Shown here one piece after another: positions 35,087 through 43,700 of a stretch of 64,000 nucleotides of DNA. The notes beneath the pieces were generated by a model. It saw only the letters and a program-made list of their open reading frames with translations. It did no database searches and was not told the origin of the DNA. The translations under genes and the position numbers were made by a program. Within the stretch, counting starts at the first letter, position 1, and every line of letters starts with the position of its first letter. The stretch comes from Paraburkholderia unamae (lineage in GTDB: Bacteria; Pseudomonadota; Gammaproteobacteria; Burkholderiales; Burkholderiaceae), in contig NZ_QLSU01000008.1 in the NCBI RefSeq assembly GCF_003268775.1, positions 1 through 64,000 on the forward strand, given 5' to 3'.

Positions 35087-35737
35087 TCAGCCCAGGTCGG
35101 TGAACACCGTTGCCGCAGGCAGGCGCGACTTCGGCAGCTTCGCGTTGAAGTCGTCCGCGCTGTGGTAGCCGAGGCCGATCACCACGAGCGCGGTGAGGCC
35201 CTGCTCGCGCAGGCCCAGTTCCTCGTCGAGCGCCTGGGCGTTGAAGCCCTCCATCGGGCAGGCGTCGATTTCGAGCGTGGCAGCGCCGATGAGCAGCGTG
35301 CCGAGCGCGAGATACGCCTGCTTCTCCATCCACGCCGGCAGGTCGCTGCGCTCGCGGTGCAGGTTCACGTAGAACGAGCGCGTCTTTTCCTGACCCGCCT
35401 TCGCTTCCGCATTGGCGAAACGGCCGTCCGCCTCTTCCTGGGCGAGCACCTGGGCCAGATGCGCTTCGTCCATGTCCGTGCGCACGCACAGCACCACGAC
35501 GTGCGAGGCGCGGCTCACCTTCGGTTCGTTGTATGCGAAACCTTCCATGCCCTTCGCAATGCGCGCGCGGGCCGCGTCGCTGTGCGCCAGCACGAAGTGC
35601 CACGGCTGCGAGTTCACCGAGGAGGCGCTGAAGCGGATCAGCTCCTTGAGCTCGTCAATGACGGGCGCGGGAATCTTGCGGGCGGGGTCGAACGCCTTGG
35701 TGGCATGGCGGGCTTTCGCGAAGCGGGTGAGGTTCAA
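35087..35737 (-). CDS. Oxygen-insensitive NAD(P)H nitroreductase (NfsB-like)
   Basis: A 216-residue FMN-dependent enzyme that reduces nitroaromatics and quinones, and possibly dihydropteridine. The start RHATKAFDPARKI binds FMN phosphate via Arg/His/Lys; SASSVNSQPWHFVLA is the central FMN motif; GLGYHSADDFNAKLPKSRL is the C-terminal motif of NfsB. Length matches. It lies upstream of the PACE gene and divergent from yjbQ across about 190 bases. Its presence next to efflux genes fits a general detoxification block. Substrate cannot be read from the sequence. Confidence 0.88.
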   Translation of the reverse strand: MNLTRFAKARHATKAFDPARKIPAPVIDELKELIRFSASSVNSQPWHFVLAHSDAARARIAKGMEGFAYNEPKVSRASHVVVLCVRTDMDEAHLAQVLAQEEADGRFANAEAKAGQEKTRSFYVNLHRERSDLPAWMEKQAYLALGTLLIGAATLEIDACPMEGFNAQALDEELGLREQGLTALVVIGLGYHSADDFNAKLPKSRLPAATVFTDLG

Positions 35738-35926
35738 ATCGTTTCTCCATCCTGTACGGTCGGCCGACGTCGTGCATCGCGGTTTTCACCGGCGTTTGCA
35801 GCCGTAATCGGCAAGCCCGACATCGTACCAGCATGCGGCACGGCGCGTGCGGCGCACCCCGGGCGTCGCGCGCGTGCGCTATGCTCGGGGCAGATCCGCC
35901 GCCCCGGCACGCCAGGAGAACCGATC

Positions 35927-36346
35927 ATGCGCCAGGCCCTTCATCATCTGCATGTGAGCACGCGCACGCGCGGGCTCGTGGAAATCAGCGCCCAGGTGCG
36001 CGCGTTCGTGCGCGAGCAGCGCATCGCCACGGGCCTGCTCACGCTCTTTTGCCGCCACACCTCGGCGTCGCTGCTGATCCAGGAGAACGCCGATCCCTCG
36101 GTGCGGCGCGATCTCGAACGCTACTTCGAGACCATCGCGCCCGAAGACCCGCGGCGCTACGAGCACGACACCGAAGGCCCCGACGACATGCCCGCGCATC
36201 TGCGCACGGCGCTCACGCACACGCAGCTCTCGATTCCGGTCGAGCACGGCCATCCCGTGCTGGGCACGTGGCAGGGCGTCTATCTGTTCGAGCATCGCAG
36301 CGAGGCCCACACGCGCGACGTCGTGCTGCATCTGATTGGCGAATGA
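35927..36346 (+). CDS. YjbQ-family protein (secondary thiamine-phosphate synthase enzyme family)
   Basis: A 139-residue protein of the UPF0047/YjbQ family. FCRHTSASLLIQENADPSVRRDL and the C-terminal GTWQGVYLFEHR are its conserved blocks, with His residues that can bind a metal or ligand. Family members have weak thiamine-phosphate synthase activity, and the true role is unknown. ATG 35927 follows CAGGAGAA; the longer open frame upstream is antisense to the nitroreductase. A TATGCT hexamer 46 bases upstream may be its -10. Confidence 0.9.
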   Translation: MRQALHHLHVSTRTRGLVEISAQVRAFVREQRIATGLLTLFCRHTSASLLIQENADPSVRRDLERYFETIAPEDPRRYEHDTEGPDDMPAHLRTALTHTQLSIPVEHGHPVLGTWQGVYLFEHRSEAHTRDVVLHLIGE

Positions 36347-36499
36347 GCGACGAACGGGCGACGAACAAGCGGCAAGTAAGCGGCAAATAAGCGGCGAGCG
36401 CCCACGCTGTGACCGTGCGCCCGGCGCATCTGCGCAAAGGCGTGGCGCAAGCGCTATGCTACGGCTTTCGCTCAACCGAACCACCGAGGGTTGCCCCAA

Positions 36500-37222
36500 A
36501 TGACACAGTCCGCCGGATCCATGATTTCCTTTACCCGCCCTGACGGCCAGACGCTCCAGGGTTATCTCGCCAGGCCGGAGAAGACCGAAGGCGCGCCCGC
36601 CATCGTCGTGATCCAGGAATGGTGGGGCTTGAATGACCAGATTCGCGGTGTGGCCGACCGGCTCGCGCAGTCGGGTTATCTGGCGCTCGTGCCCGACCTC
36701 TATCGCGGCAAGACCACGGTCGAGCAGGAAGAGGCGCACCATCTGATGACGGGCCTCGACTTCGCCGACGCGGCCTCCCAGGACGTGTACGGCGCGGTCA
36801 ACTACCTCAAGACGCTCACCGACCGCGTGGGCGTGACCGGCTACTGCATGGGCGGCGCGCTCACCCTGCTCGCCTCGACCATGATCCCGGGCCTTTCGGG
36901 CGCCGTGGTGTGGTACGGCTTCCCGCCGCTCGAATACATCGACGCGAGCAAGATCACCGCGCCGATCCTCGGCCATTTCGCGACCCAGGACCAGGCCTTC
37001 AGCATCGAAACCGTGGCGACGCTCGAAACGAAGCTCAAGGGAGCCAACGTCGACGTCGAATTCCATCGCTATCTCGCTCACCACGCGTTCGCAAACGAAA
37101 CCGCCGTGGGCCCGACCCGCATCGCCATCACGCAGTACGACCCGGTCTGGGCGCAGCTTGCGTGGGACCGCACGCTGACCTTCTGGGGCCGCACGTTGTG
37201 GCCGCAACGCGCGGCGCGCTAA
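36500..37222 (+). CDS. Dienelactone hydrolase family protein
   Basis: A 240-residue alpha/beta hydrolase. The nucleophile is Cys116 in VTGYCMGGA, with Asp164 (FATQDQAF) and His194 or His195 (YLAHHAFAN) completing the triad, and Glu40 (VIQEWWGLN) in the position that holds the Cys in classical dienelactone hydrolase. Classical ClcD hydrolyses dienelactone in chlorocatechol degradation, but no chlorocatechol genes are near, so this is a general family member. ATG 36500 follows GAGGG by nine bases; an upstream in-frame TTG at 36491 is less likely. Confidence 0.88.
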   Translation: MTQSAGSMISFTRPDGQTLQGYLARPEKTEGAPAIVVIQEWWGLNDQIRGVADRLAQSGYLALVPDLYRGKTTVEQEEAHHLMTGLDFADAASQDVYGAVNYLKTLTDRVGVTGYCMGGALTLLASTMIPGLSGAVVWYGFPPLEYIDASKITAPILGHFATQDQAFSIETVATLETKLKGANVDVEFHRYLAHHAFANETAVGPTRIAITQYDPVWAQLAWDRTLTFWGRTLWPQRAAR

Positions 37223-37286
37223 AGCGCCACGCCCCGCCCCCCGCAGCGGCGGCATCGCGGCGCGCTCTGGCCCGAAACTGTCGTAG

Positions 37287-37325
37287 AATCGGCGTCGCCC
37301 CGTCTTGCGCGGGGCGACGCCGATT
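37287..37325 (+). terminator. Perfect 16-bp hairpin between the dienelactone hydrolase and DUF4239 genes
   Basis: AATCGGCGTCGCCCCG (37287-37302) and CGGGGCGACGCCGATT (37310-37325) are exact reverse complements around the loop TCTTGCG, followed by one further T. Stem stability is very high. It lies 64 bases after the hydrolase stop and 45 before the next start. The flanking A-T pairs make it a bidirectional terminator candidate despite the short U-run. Confidence 0.65.
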
Positions 37326-37370
37326 TGCATTGCAGCGCCTTCGTCCATGCCTTCCAGATCGTGGAGAATC

Positions 37371-38141
37371 ATGACGTCGCTCCTTCATCATCCCGCGGTA
37401 CTCCTCGTCACGTTGCTCGTGCTGTTGCCGCTTGGTGCCGCGCTCGGCTCGAACGTGCTGCACAAAGGCTTCCCGCTGGCCGAGGAGGGGCGCGAGAACT
37501 ACAAGATTGTGCAGGGCGCGACGCTCACGCTGCTCGCGCTGCTGATCGGCTTCACGCTCTCGATGGCGGTGAGCCGCTACGACCAGCGCAAGAACTACGA
37601 GGAAGAGGAGGCCAACGCGATCGGCACAGAGTATCTGCGCGCCGACCTCATTGGCGGCGAAGGCACGGCGCGCACCAAGGCGCTGCTGGTGCGCTACCTG
37701 GAAGCGCGCATCCGGAATTACCAGACGCGCGACGCGAACGAGCTTGCACAGATCAACCGCGCGACCGGCGAGCTGCAAGCGCAGCTTTGGGCCGAGGTGC
37801 GCGAAGCCGCGAAGGCGCAGCCCAATCCGGTCACGGCGCTCGTGGTGGCGGGCATGAACGATGTCATCAACACCCAGGGCTATACGCAGGCCGCGTGGCT
37901 CAACCGCATTCCGGTCTCGGCGTGGGGGCTGATGATCGTCATCGCGTTCTTCAGCAACATGATGCAGGGCTATGGCGCACCCAGCAAAAGCGGCCGGCGC
38001 GTGCTGCTGCTCGTGCTGCCCGTCACGGTGACGCTGTCGCTCACGCTCATATCCGATATCGACAGCCCGCGCGGCGGCTTCATTCGCGTCGCGCCGCTCA
38101 ACATGATCAGCCTTGCGCAATCGTTGGCCGCCACCCCGTGA
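37371..38141 (+). CDS. DUF4239-family membrane protein
   Basis: A 256-residue integral membrane protein with about four hydrophobic segments: one at residues 8-27, one near 45-65, and two near 185-230. Between them is a charged soluble stretch with RYDQRKNYEEEEANAIGTEYLRADL, the conserved signature of this family. No function is established. ATG 37371 follows GGAGAA. The gene stands between the strong hairpin and the cupin gene, which starts 37 bases after its stop and may be cotranscribed. Confidence 0.75.
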   Translation: MTSLLHHPAVLLVTLLVLLPLGAALGSNVLHKGFPLAEEGRENYKIVQGATLTLLALLIGFTLSMAVSRYDQRKNYEEEEANAIGTEYLRADLIGGEGTARTKALLVRYLEARIRNYQTRDANELAQINRATGELQAQLWAEVREAAKAQPNPVTALVVAGMNDVINTQGYTQAAWLNRIPVSAWGLMIVIAFFSNMMQGYGAPSKSGRRVLLLVLPVTVTLSLTLISDIDSPRGGFIRVAPLNMISLAQSLAATP

Positions 38142-38178
38142 ATCGACGCTGCGCGTCTGCGGGAAGGCCCCTCAAACC

Positions 38179-38490
38179 ATGAAAATCATCCGCTCGAAAA
38201 CCTTCACCGCCGCACGCCCGTGGGGCGCGCTCGACATCGCCAACATGAACGGCACGACGGTGCGCCTGCACTGGACCGACCAGCCGTACAAGTGGCACGT
38301 GAACGACGGCGAGGAAGTGTTCGCCGTGCTCGACGGCGTGGTCGACATGCATTACCGCGAAGGCGGCGCGGAGCACGTAGCGGTGCTCGAAGCCGGCGAC
38401 GTGTTTTTCGCGGGCGTGGGCTGCGAGCATGTCGCCCACCCGCGCGGCGCGGCGCGCATTCTCGTGGTCGAACGCGAAGGCAGCGTGTAA
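38179..38490 (+). CDS. Small cupin-domain protein
   Basis: A 103-residue single cupin barrel. HWTDQPYKWHVNDGEEVFAVLDG corresponds to cupin motif 1 (with His, Glu) and LEAGDVFFAGVGCEHVAHP to motif 2, so a metal centre is possible. Substrate is unknown. There is no obvious Shine-Dalgarno sequence before ATG 38179; an in-frame upstream start exists (38113) but would lie within the DUF4239 gene. It follows that gene closely. Confidence 0.75.
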   Translation: MKIIRSKTFTAARPWGALDIANMNGTTVRLHWTDQPYKWHVNDGEEVFAVLDGVVDMHYREGGAEHVAVLEAGDVFFAGVGCEHVAHPRGAARILVVEREGSV

Positions 38491-38620
38491 GCGGCGCGGC
38501 GCCCTGCGCCCTGCGCCCAAAACACGGCATGCGCCATTTCCACTAAACTTGGCGGCCTGACTTCGTTCCCGCCGTTCGCGCCGCCCTCAGCCCGGCGTTG
38601 CAGACATTCAAGGACCTCGC

Positions 38621-39325
38621 ATGAGCGATCTTTCCGCGTTTCCCATCACCCAGAAGTGGCCCGCGCAACATCCCGAGCGCATTCAGCTCTACTCGCTGCC
38701 CACGCCCAATGGCGTCAAGGTATCGATCATGCTGGAGGAAAGCGGCCTCGCCTATGAGCCGCATCTGGTGCGCTTCGACGCGAACGACCAGACGTCGCCC
38801 GCCTTCCTCTCGCTGAACCCCAACAACAAGATTCCCGCGATCCTCGATCCGCATGGCCCCGGCGGCCAGCCGCTCGCGCTCTTCGAGTCGGGCGCGATCC
38901 TGATCTATCTCGCCGACAAGACCGGCAAGTTCCTCGCGCGTGAAGGCGCGGCGCGCTACGAGACGATCCAGTGGGTCATGTTCCAGATGGGCGGCATCGG
39001 CCCGATGTTCGGCCAGGTGGGCTTCTTCCACAAGTTCGCCGGCAAGGACTACGAGGACAAGCGCCCGCGCGATCGCTACGTCGCCGAATCGCGGCGTCTG
39101 CTCGCCGTGCTCGACCAGCGTCTCGAAGGCCGCCAGTGGATCATGGGCGACGAGTACACCATCGCCGACATCGCGACCTTCGGCTGGGTGCGCAACCTGG
39201 TCGGCTTCTACGAGGCCGGCGATCTCGTGGGCTATGCGGACTTCAAGAACGTCGAGCGCGTGCTCGATGCGTTTCTCGCGCGCCCGGCGGTCCAGCGCGG
39301 CCTCAATATTCCGGCGCGCGACTGA
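38621..39325 (+). CDS. Glutathione S-transferase (Nu-class, YfcG/YghU-like)
   Basis: A 234-residue cytosolic protein. The thioredoxin-like N-terminal domain includes IQLYSLPTPNGVKVSIMLEE, and the glutathione-binding segment NPNNKIPAILDP followed by ALFESGAILIYLADKTG has the conserved cis-Pro and Glu-Ser. The helical C-terminal domain has the DEYTIADIATFGWVRN N-capping motif. The TPN at the active-site position in place of Ser or Tyr is typical of Nu-class enzymes, which reduce disulfides and peroxides. AAGGA precedes ATG 38621. The gene is not obviously in an operon. Confidence 0.9.
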   Translation: MSDLSAFPITQKWPAQHPERIQLYSLPTPNGVKVSIMLEESGLAYEPHLVRFDANDQTSPAFLSLNPNNKIPAILDPHGPGGQPLALFESGAILIYLADKTGKFLAREGAARYETIQWVMFQMGGIGPMFGQVGFFHKFAGKDYEDKRPRDRYVAESRRLLAVLDQRLEGRQWIMGDEYTIADIATFGWVRNLVGFYEAGDLVGYADFKNVERVLDAFLARPAVQRGLNIPARD

Positions 39326-39347
39326 GCACCGCACCACGCGCGGCGCG

Positions 39348-40034
39348 TCACGGCTGCGCCTTCACGCGCGCCGCGACGGCGTCGGCCACTTCGGCCGCCG
39401 CGCGGTCCACGTTCTTGCGATCGTCGGCGCGCGCGAGCACGAATTTCGCCGCCGCCACATAGGGATTGAGCGCAATCGCCGCGCCGGCACCCGGCCCGGC
39501 GTGGCTCGACTCGCTGTCGATCACCTGATAGAGCGGCTGTGGCGGCGCGGCCGCGAGATCGTCGACGGCAACGGCCAGTTCGATCTGGCTCGCGCCCGCA
39601 CCGAGCCCCACCACCGCGCGCCGCATGCTGTTGCCTTCGTCCACGCTCAGGAACACGCCGCGCACGAGCCAGCCCTGCGCGGGCGGCGGCGCGCCGCTGG
39701 CGAGGCGGCGCGCGTCGAGGCCCTTCGCGCGCAAGTCGTTGACGAGCGCGTTGGCCAGTTTCTCGACGATCTGCTGCGCCTGCTGCTGGGGATTCTGGTG
39801 GCGCGACAGCGGCCGTGGCAGCAGGCCGCCGGCAAAGTGACGCGCATTCTCCACGGGATTCGAGTCCTGCTTGACGTTGGCGGCATCGAGCTCGAAATCC
39901 GTCACGTAGACGACCGGCGCGCCGGGCACCGGACCGGGCGCCGCCGGCGCGCTCAACACCTGTGCGCCAGCGAGCGGCGCGAACACGCACAGCCACAGGG
40001 CCGCGAGCAGATTCCCACTCCATCGCGTTTTCAT
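39348..40034 (-). CDS. Secreted DUF4410-family protein
   Basis: A 228-residue exported protein. The signal peptide (hydrophobic core LLAALWLCVFAPLAGA) is cleaved before QVLSAP. The mature part has VVYVTDFELDAANVK, QIVEKLANALVNDLRAKGLDA and VGLGAGASQIELAV, matching the DUF4410 pattern of small periplasmic proteins with unknown role. ATG 40034 was chosen over an upstream in-frame ATG because GGGAGC lies just before it. It is convergent with the GST gene. There is a 223-base gap upstream with no gene. Confidence 0.75.
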   Translation of the reverse strand: MKTRWSGNLLAALWLCVFAPLAGAQVLSAPAAPGPVPGAPVVYVTDFELDAANVKQDSNPVENARHFAGGLLPRPLSRHQNPQQQAQQIVEKLANALVNDLRAKGLDARRLASGAPPPAQGWLVRGVFLSVDEGNSMRRAVVGLGAGASQIELAVAVDDLAAAPPQPLYQVIDSESSHAGPGAGAAIALNPYVAAAKFVLARADDRKNVDRAAAEVADAVAARVKAQP

Positions 40035-40257
40035 CGCAAGCTCCCGTATGTTCGTGATTGCGTTCATGAGCGGTGCTTCGTGCTGGATGCGGACCGCCAC
40101 TGCCGGATCGCCGCATGACATCGCACGTGGCATTTCGCCTGGGAATCCATAACACAAATACCCGCCGCGAGATCGACAGCTTGCCGCATTCTCCGCGCGC
40201 TCCCGACCACAATAATCATAGTCTCGCGCTGTGAACGCGCCGACGATCGTGGCCCAC

Positions 40258-40875
40258 TCACGCGTCGAGCAACCCAAGGCGCCCAAGATCATGCGCGAGC
40301 GCACCGGCGTCGACAAAGTGGCGCGCCTGCAAACCCGCGGCGAGCGCACCCGTCACGTTGGCTTCGCTGTCATCGATGAACAGCGTTTGCGCCGGCTGCG
40401 CGCCGAGCCGCGCAACGCAACCCAGGTAGGTCTGCGCCGCGGGCTTGATGGCGCCGAACGCCGCCGACGAATAGATTTGCGCGCCGAACAGCCGGGCAAC
40501 GGGCGGATTCAGATAGTCGAGATGATCGGTAACGAGCGCGCAGTTGTTGGTCAACACGGCGATGCGGCAACGCCGCGCCACGCGCGCCGCGAGGGCGAGC
40601 GCCGCATCGTTGGGCGCGATCGAGGCGCGCCGCGACGCGAGCCACACATCGCGCGCCACTTCGCAGCCGAGCATGGCGCCTAGCGCTTGCAGGTACGCTT
40701 CAGGCGTGAGTTCGCCCGCGTCGGCGCGCGCTTCCAGCCCGGAGTCCCAGATGGCGTGACGCACGGCATCGGGCGCCGCGCCCGTGGCGGCGGCGAGGCT
40801 TGCGACGCGCGCGTCGCGGTCATAGCGCGAAAGCACGCCCTCCATGTCGAACAGCACTACGCCGATCGCCGCCAT
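40258..40875 (-). CDS. HAD-superfamily hydrolase
   Basis: A 205-residue phosphatase-type protein with a helical cap. Nucleophile motif I reads VLFDMEGVL, so the nucleophile is Asp10 and the usual second Asp is replaced by Glu12. Motif II is VLTNN (Thr109), motif III Lys144 (GAIKPAAQ) and motif IV LFIDDSEANV (Asp168, Asp169). It resembles YihX-like sugar phosphatases in motif spacing. The substrate is unknown. ATG 40875 follows GGGAG; an alternative upstream start (40896) is less favoured. Confidence 0.82.
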   Translation of the reverse strand: MAAIGVVLFDMEGVLSRYDRDARVASLAAATGAAPDAVRHAIWDSGLEARADAGELTPEAYLQALGAMLGCEVARDVWLASRRASIAPNDAALALAARVARRCRIAVLTNNCALVTDHLDYLNPPVARLFGAQIYSSAAFGAIKPAAQTYLGCVARLGAQPAQTLFIDDSEANVTGALAAGLQARHFVDAGALAHDLGRLGLLDA

Positions 40876-40989
40876 TCGCCGCTCCCGCCATCCCAAGTCC
40901 GCAGCCGATCATACCGCCGTCGCCTCCGCTATTGGCGCGCATTGATCGCGCCCCGAAACCGTCCGGCGAATCCGGGTAAACTGGGCCAC

Positions 40990-41250
40990 ATGGACACCTG
41001 CCGTTACTGCGGAAAGCTGCGCGACGAATGGGATTGCCACGGCCCCGCGTGCCGCCGGTCCATCGCGCAAGCGCTGCACCGCCAGCGCAAGGGCTTGCCG
41101 ATGGTGGCGAACACCATCCGCAACGAGATTCCCGCCGACGCCACCACTGGCCAGATCATCACCGTCCTTTCGCGCCAGCGCATGCGCGCGCGGCGCGGCA
41201 ACGAGGAGCGCCGCGAGCGCAAGGCGCTGGAGGGCGCCGACGGCGAGTGA
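40990..41250 (+). CDS. Small Cys-rich hypothetical protein, 86 residues
   Basis: An 86-residue basic protein starting MDTCRYCGKLRDEWDCHGPAC. The CxxC...C...C spacing at residues 4, 7, 16 and 21 suggests a small zinc site. The remaining part is Arg-rich (SRQRMRARRGNEERRERK) and could bind nucleic acid. ATG 40990 was chosen because the Cys motif begins immediately after it; there is no clear Shine-Dalgarno sequence. I do not recognise the family. Confidence 0.55.
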   Translation: MDTCRYCGKLRDEWDCHGPACRRSIAQALHRQRKGLPMVANTIRNEIPADATTGQIITVLSRQRMRARRGNEERRERKALEGADGE

Positions 41251-41274
41251 GACCCACGCTCGCGGGCAAAACGC

Positions 41275-42252
41275 TCAGCCGCGCTCGTTCACCGGCGCGG
41301 GCGCGCCCAGCCCGATGCGCGCGAACGTTTCCTCCAGATGATTCACGCACACGCGCACTTTCGCCGACTGCGCGAGCCGCGCCGGATACACGGCCCAGAC
41401 GTTGGCCGGCTGCGTGACGCCGGGCAGCACGCGCTGCAAGCGTCCGCTCTCCAGCAATGGCGCCACGTCCCAGATCGAGCGCAGGACGATGCCGCGCCCC
41501 GCCAGCGCCCATTGCACCGCCACCTCGCCATGATTGGTCGAAAGCGGCCCCGCCACCTTCACCGAAACCGCCTCGCCGCGTGCGTCGAGCCGCCAGACAC
41601 CGAACGGATGGTCGCGCTCCTTGATCGCGAGACACGCGTGAGCAGCAAGATCGGCGACCTGCTGCGGCGCGCCCTTGCGCGCGAGATACGCGGGCGCCGC
41701 ACAGAGCACACGATAGTTCGTGGCGAGACGCCGCGCGATGAGATGACCCGCGATCTCGTCGCCGATGCGCACGTCGAGATCGAAGCCCTCGCCCGCCACG
41801 TCGACGAGCCGGTCGAACAGTTCGAGGCGCACGCCCAGTTGCGGGTAGCGCTCGGAGAGATCCGCGAGCGCGGGCGCGACGAAATTGCGTCCGAAGCCGA
41901 AGCTGCTCGACACGCGCAACGTGCCGCGCGGAATGCGCCGCGTGGTGGAGAGGTCTTCGACGAGCCGCTCGACGTCGTCGAGGATCTTGCCCGCCGACGC
42001 GTAGACGCGCTCGCCCGCCTCGGTCATCGCCACGCGCCGCGTCGAGCGGTGCAGCAAGCGCGTGCCGAGGCGCGCTTCGAGCACGCCCACGCGCTTGCTC
42101 ACATACGCGGGCGACGCCGAAAGCGCCTCGGCCGCCGCGCTGAAGCTCGCCTTGCGCGCGACCATGCAGAACACGCGCAAGTCGTCGAGTTCGGGCGACG
42201 CCGTGGATTTCGGCGCTTTCGGTGCGCCCGCCTCTCCCGGCGCCTTCGTCAC
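41275..42252 (-). CDS. LysR-family regulator next to tartrate/malate dehydrogenase
   Basis: A 325-residue LysR-type regulator. The N-terminal winged helix is LDDLRVFCMVARKASFSAAAEALSAS-PAYVSKRVGVLEARLG, in two blocks, followed by the effector domain (FVAPALADLSERYPQLGVRLELFD). The start is GTG at 42252, embedded in the stop of the dehydrogenase gene (GTGA), so the regulator is translated from the same mRNA. DmlR/TtuA-type regulators usually lie divergent from their target; here the regulator is downstream and coupled. Its effector is probably D-malate or tartrate. Confidence 0.85.
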   Translation of the reverse strand: MTKAPGEAGAPKAPKSTASPELDDLRVFCMVARKASFSAAAEALSASPAYVSKRVGVLEARLGTRLLHRSTRRVAMTEAGERVYASAGKILDDVERLVEDLSTTRRIPRGTLRVSSSFGFGRNFVAPALADLSERYPQLGVRLELFDRLVDVAGEGFDLDVRIGDEIAGHLIARRLATNYRVLCAAPAYLARKGAPQQVADLAAHACLAIKERDHPFGVWRLDARGEAVSVKVAGPLSTNHGEVAVQWALAGRGIVLRSIWDVAPLLESGRLQRVLPGVTQPANVWAVYPARLAQSAKVRVCVNHLEETFARIGLGAPAPVNERG

Positions 42253-43328
42253 AGCGCGGCGGCGACCGCGGCGCCCAGCGCCTCGGTATTCGCCGTGCCG
42301 CCCATGTCGGGCGTGCGCGGGCCTTCCACCAGCACCTTCTCGATGGCCTGCATGATCGCGTCGTGCGCGGCCTTGTATTTCGCGTCGCCGTTGCCGAGGA
42401 AGTCGAGCATCATCGCGCCCGACCAGATCATCGCGACGGGGTTGGCGATCTTCTTGCCGAAGATGTCGGGGGCGGAGCCGTGCACCGGCTCGAACAGCGA
42501 CGGGAACTTGCGCTCGGGGTTCAGGTTCGCCGACGCCGCGAGACCGATCGTGCCCGTGCAGGCGGGGCCGAGATCCGAAAGAATGTCGCCGAACAGGTTC
42601 GAGGCCACGACCACGTCGAAGCGATCGGGTTGCAGCACGAAGCGCGCGCACAGAATGTCGATGTGCTGCTTGTCCCATGCGACGTCCGGATACGCCTGCG
42701 CCATGGCCGCCACGCGCTCGTCCCAGTACGGCATGCTGATCGAGATGCCGTTGGACTTCGTGGCCGCCGTGAGTTTCTTGCGCCCGCGCCGGTTCGCCAG
42801 TTCGAACGCGTACTTGAGAATGCGGTCCACGCCCTGGCGCGTGAACACCGACTCCTGGAGCACGAACTCGCGCTCCGTGCCTTCGAACATCTTGCCGCCC
42901 ACCGAGCTGTATTCGCCCTCGGTGTTCTCGCGCACCACGAGAAAGTCGATGTCACCGGGCTTGCGGTTGGCGAGCGGGCACGGCACGCCGGGCAGGAGGC
43001 GCACCGGGCGCAGGTTCACGTACTGGTCGAATTCGCGGCGGAACCTCAGGAGCGAGCCCCACAGCGAAATATGGTCAGGCACCTTGTCGGGCCAGCCCAC
43101 CGCGCCGAAATAGATCGCATCGAATTCCTTGAGCGTGGCGAACCAGTCGTCGGGCATCATCTTGCCGTGCTGGAGGTAGTAGTCGCAGCTAGCCCAGTCG
43201 AAGTGCGTGAATTCGAGGTTCAGGCCGAACTTCGCGGCGGCCGCCTCGACCACGCGCACGCCTTCCGGCATCACTTCCTGGCCGATGCCGTCGCCGGGAA
43301 TCGCGGCGATTCTGAATGTCTTGCTCAT
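42249..43328 (-). CDS. Tartrate dehydrogenase / D-malate dehydrogenase (isocitrate-dehydrogenase-like)
   Basis: A 359-residue NAD-dependent beta-decarboxylating dehydrogenase. AAIPGDGIGQEV is the N-terminal family motif; FLVVRENTEGEYSSVGG carries the substrate and Mg contacts; NLFGDILSDLGPACTGTIGLAASANLNP is the signature, and EPVHGSAPDIFGKKIANP the NAD loop. The length and the WPDKVPDHISLWG segment match TtuC/DmlA enzymes, which act on D-malate, meso- and L-tartrate. ATG 43328 is the first gene of a two-gene unit with the LysR gene overlapping its stop by four bases. Confidence 0.92.
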   Translation of the reverse strand: MSKTFRIAAIPGDGIGQEVMPEGVRVVEAAAAKFGLNLEFTHFDWASCDYYLQHGKMMPDDWFATLKEFDAIYFGAVGWPDKVPDHISLWGSLLRFRREFDQYVNLRPVRLLPGVPCPLANRKPGDIDFLVVRENTEGEYSSVGGKMFEGTEREFVLQESVFTRQGVDRILKYAFELANRRGRKKLTAATKSNGISISMPYWDERVAAMAQAYPDVAWDKQHIDILCARFVLQPDRFDVVVASNLFGDILSDLGPACTGTIGLAASANLNPERKFPSLFEPVHGSAPDIFGKKIANPVAMIWSGAMMLDFLGNGDAKYKAAHDAIMQAIEKVLVEGPRTPDMGGTANTEALGAAVAAAL

Positions 43329-43700
43329 GTCCCGCTCTCCATTTCTCTGTGGGTTGTCGATCCGCGGCGCAAGCCTTGACCGGCCCGCGCCTCACGAGCG
43401 TGAGCATGCCCGAAAACGGGGCCGCGGCCAGCCCCGCGAGCGTGGATCGATTCAACACGAAACGTGAATAATCGCACGAGTGGGCGCTACGGTCCATGCA
43501 CGGGCAGCCGTGCAGGGCAATGCAAAATGCCGGTGGCGAGCATAATGGAAGCGCGCGAATCCGGATCGATTTGCGCGAGGCAAAACCCGCGAAGCGCGAT
43601 CTCGCCTACACTCACGCCTGGCTACGGCTGGCCTCGCCTGGCCACGCTTGTCTCTTGCGCGCCGGCTTTCGAACCGGCGCATACCCTGATCGACTGAATT
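43329..43700. promoter_or_regulatory. 372-base divergent intergenic region
   Basis: No gene was recognised between the dehydrogenase (minus) and the free-methionine-sulfoxide reductase (plus). TGCACGG/CCGTGCA (43497-43503 and 43508-43514) is a perfect 7-bp dyad with a 4-base spacer and is a possible LysR-type site for the dehydrogenase operon. The rest shows only GC-rich sequence. Confidence 0.4.
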
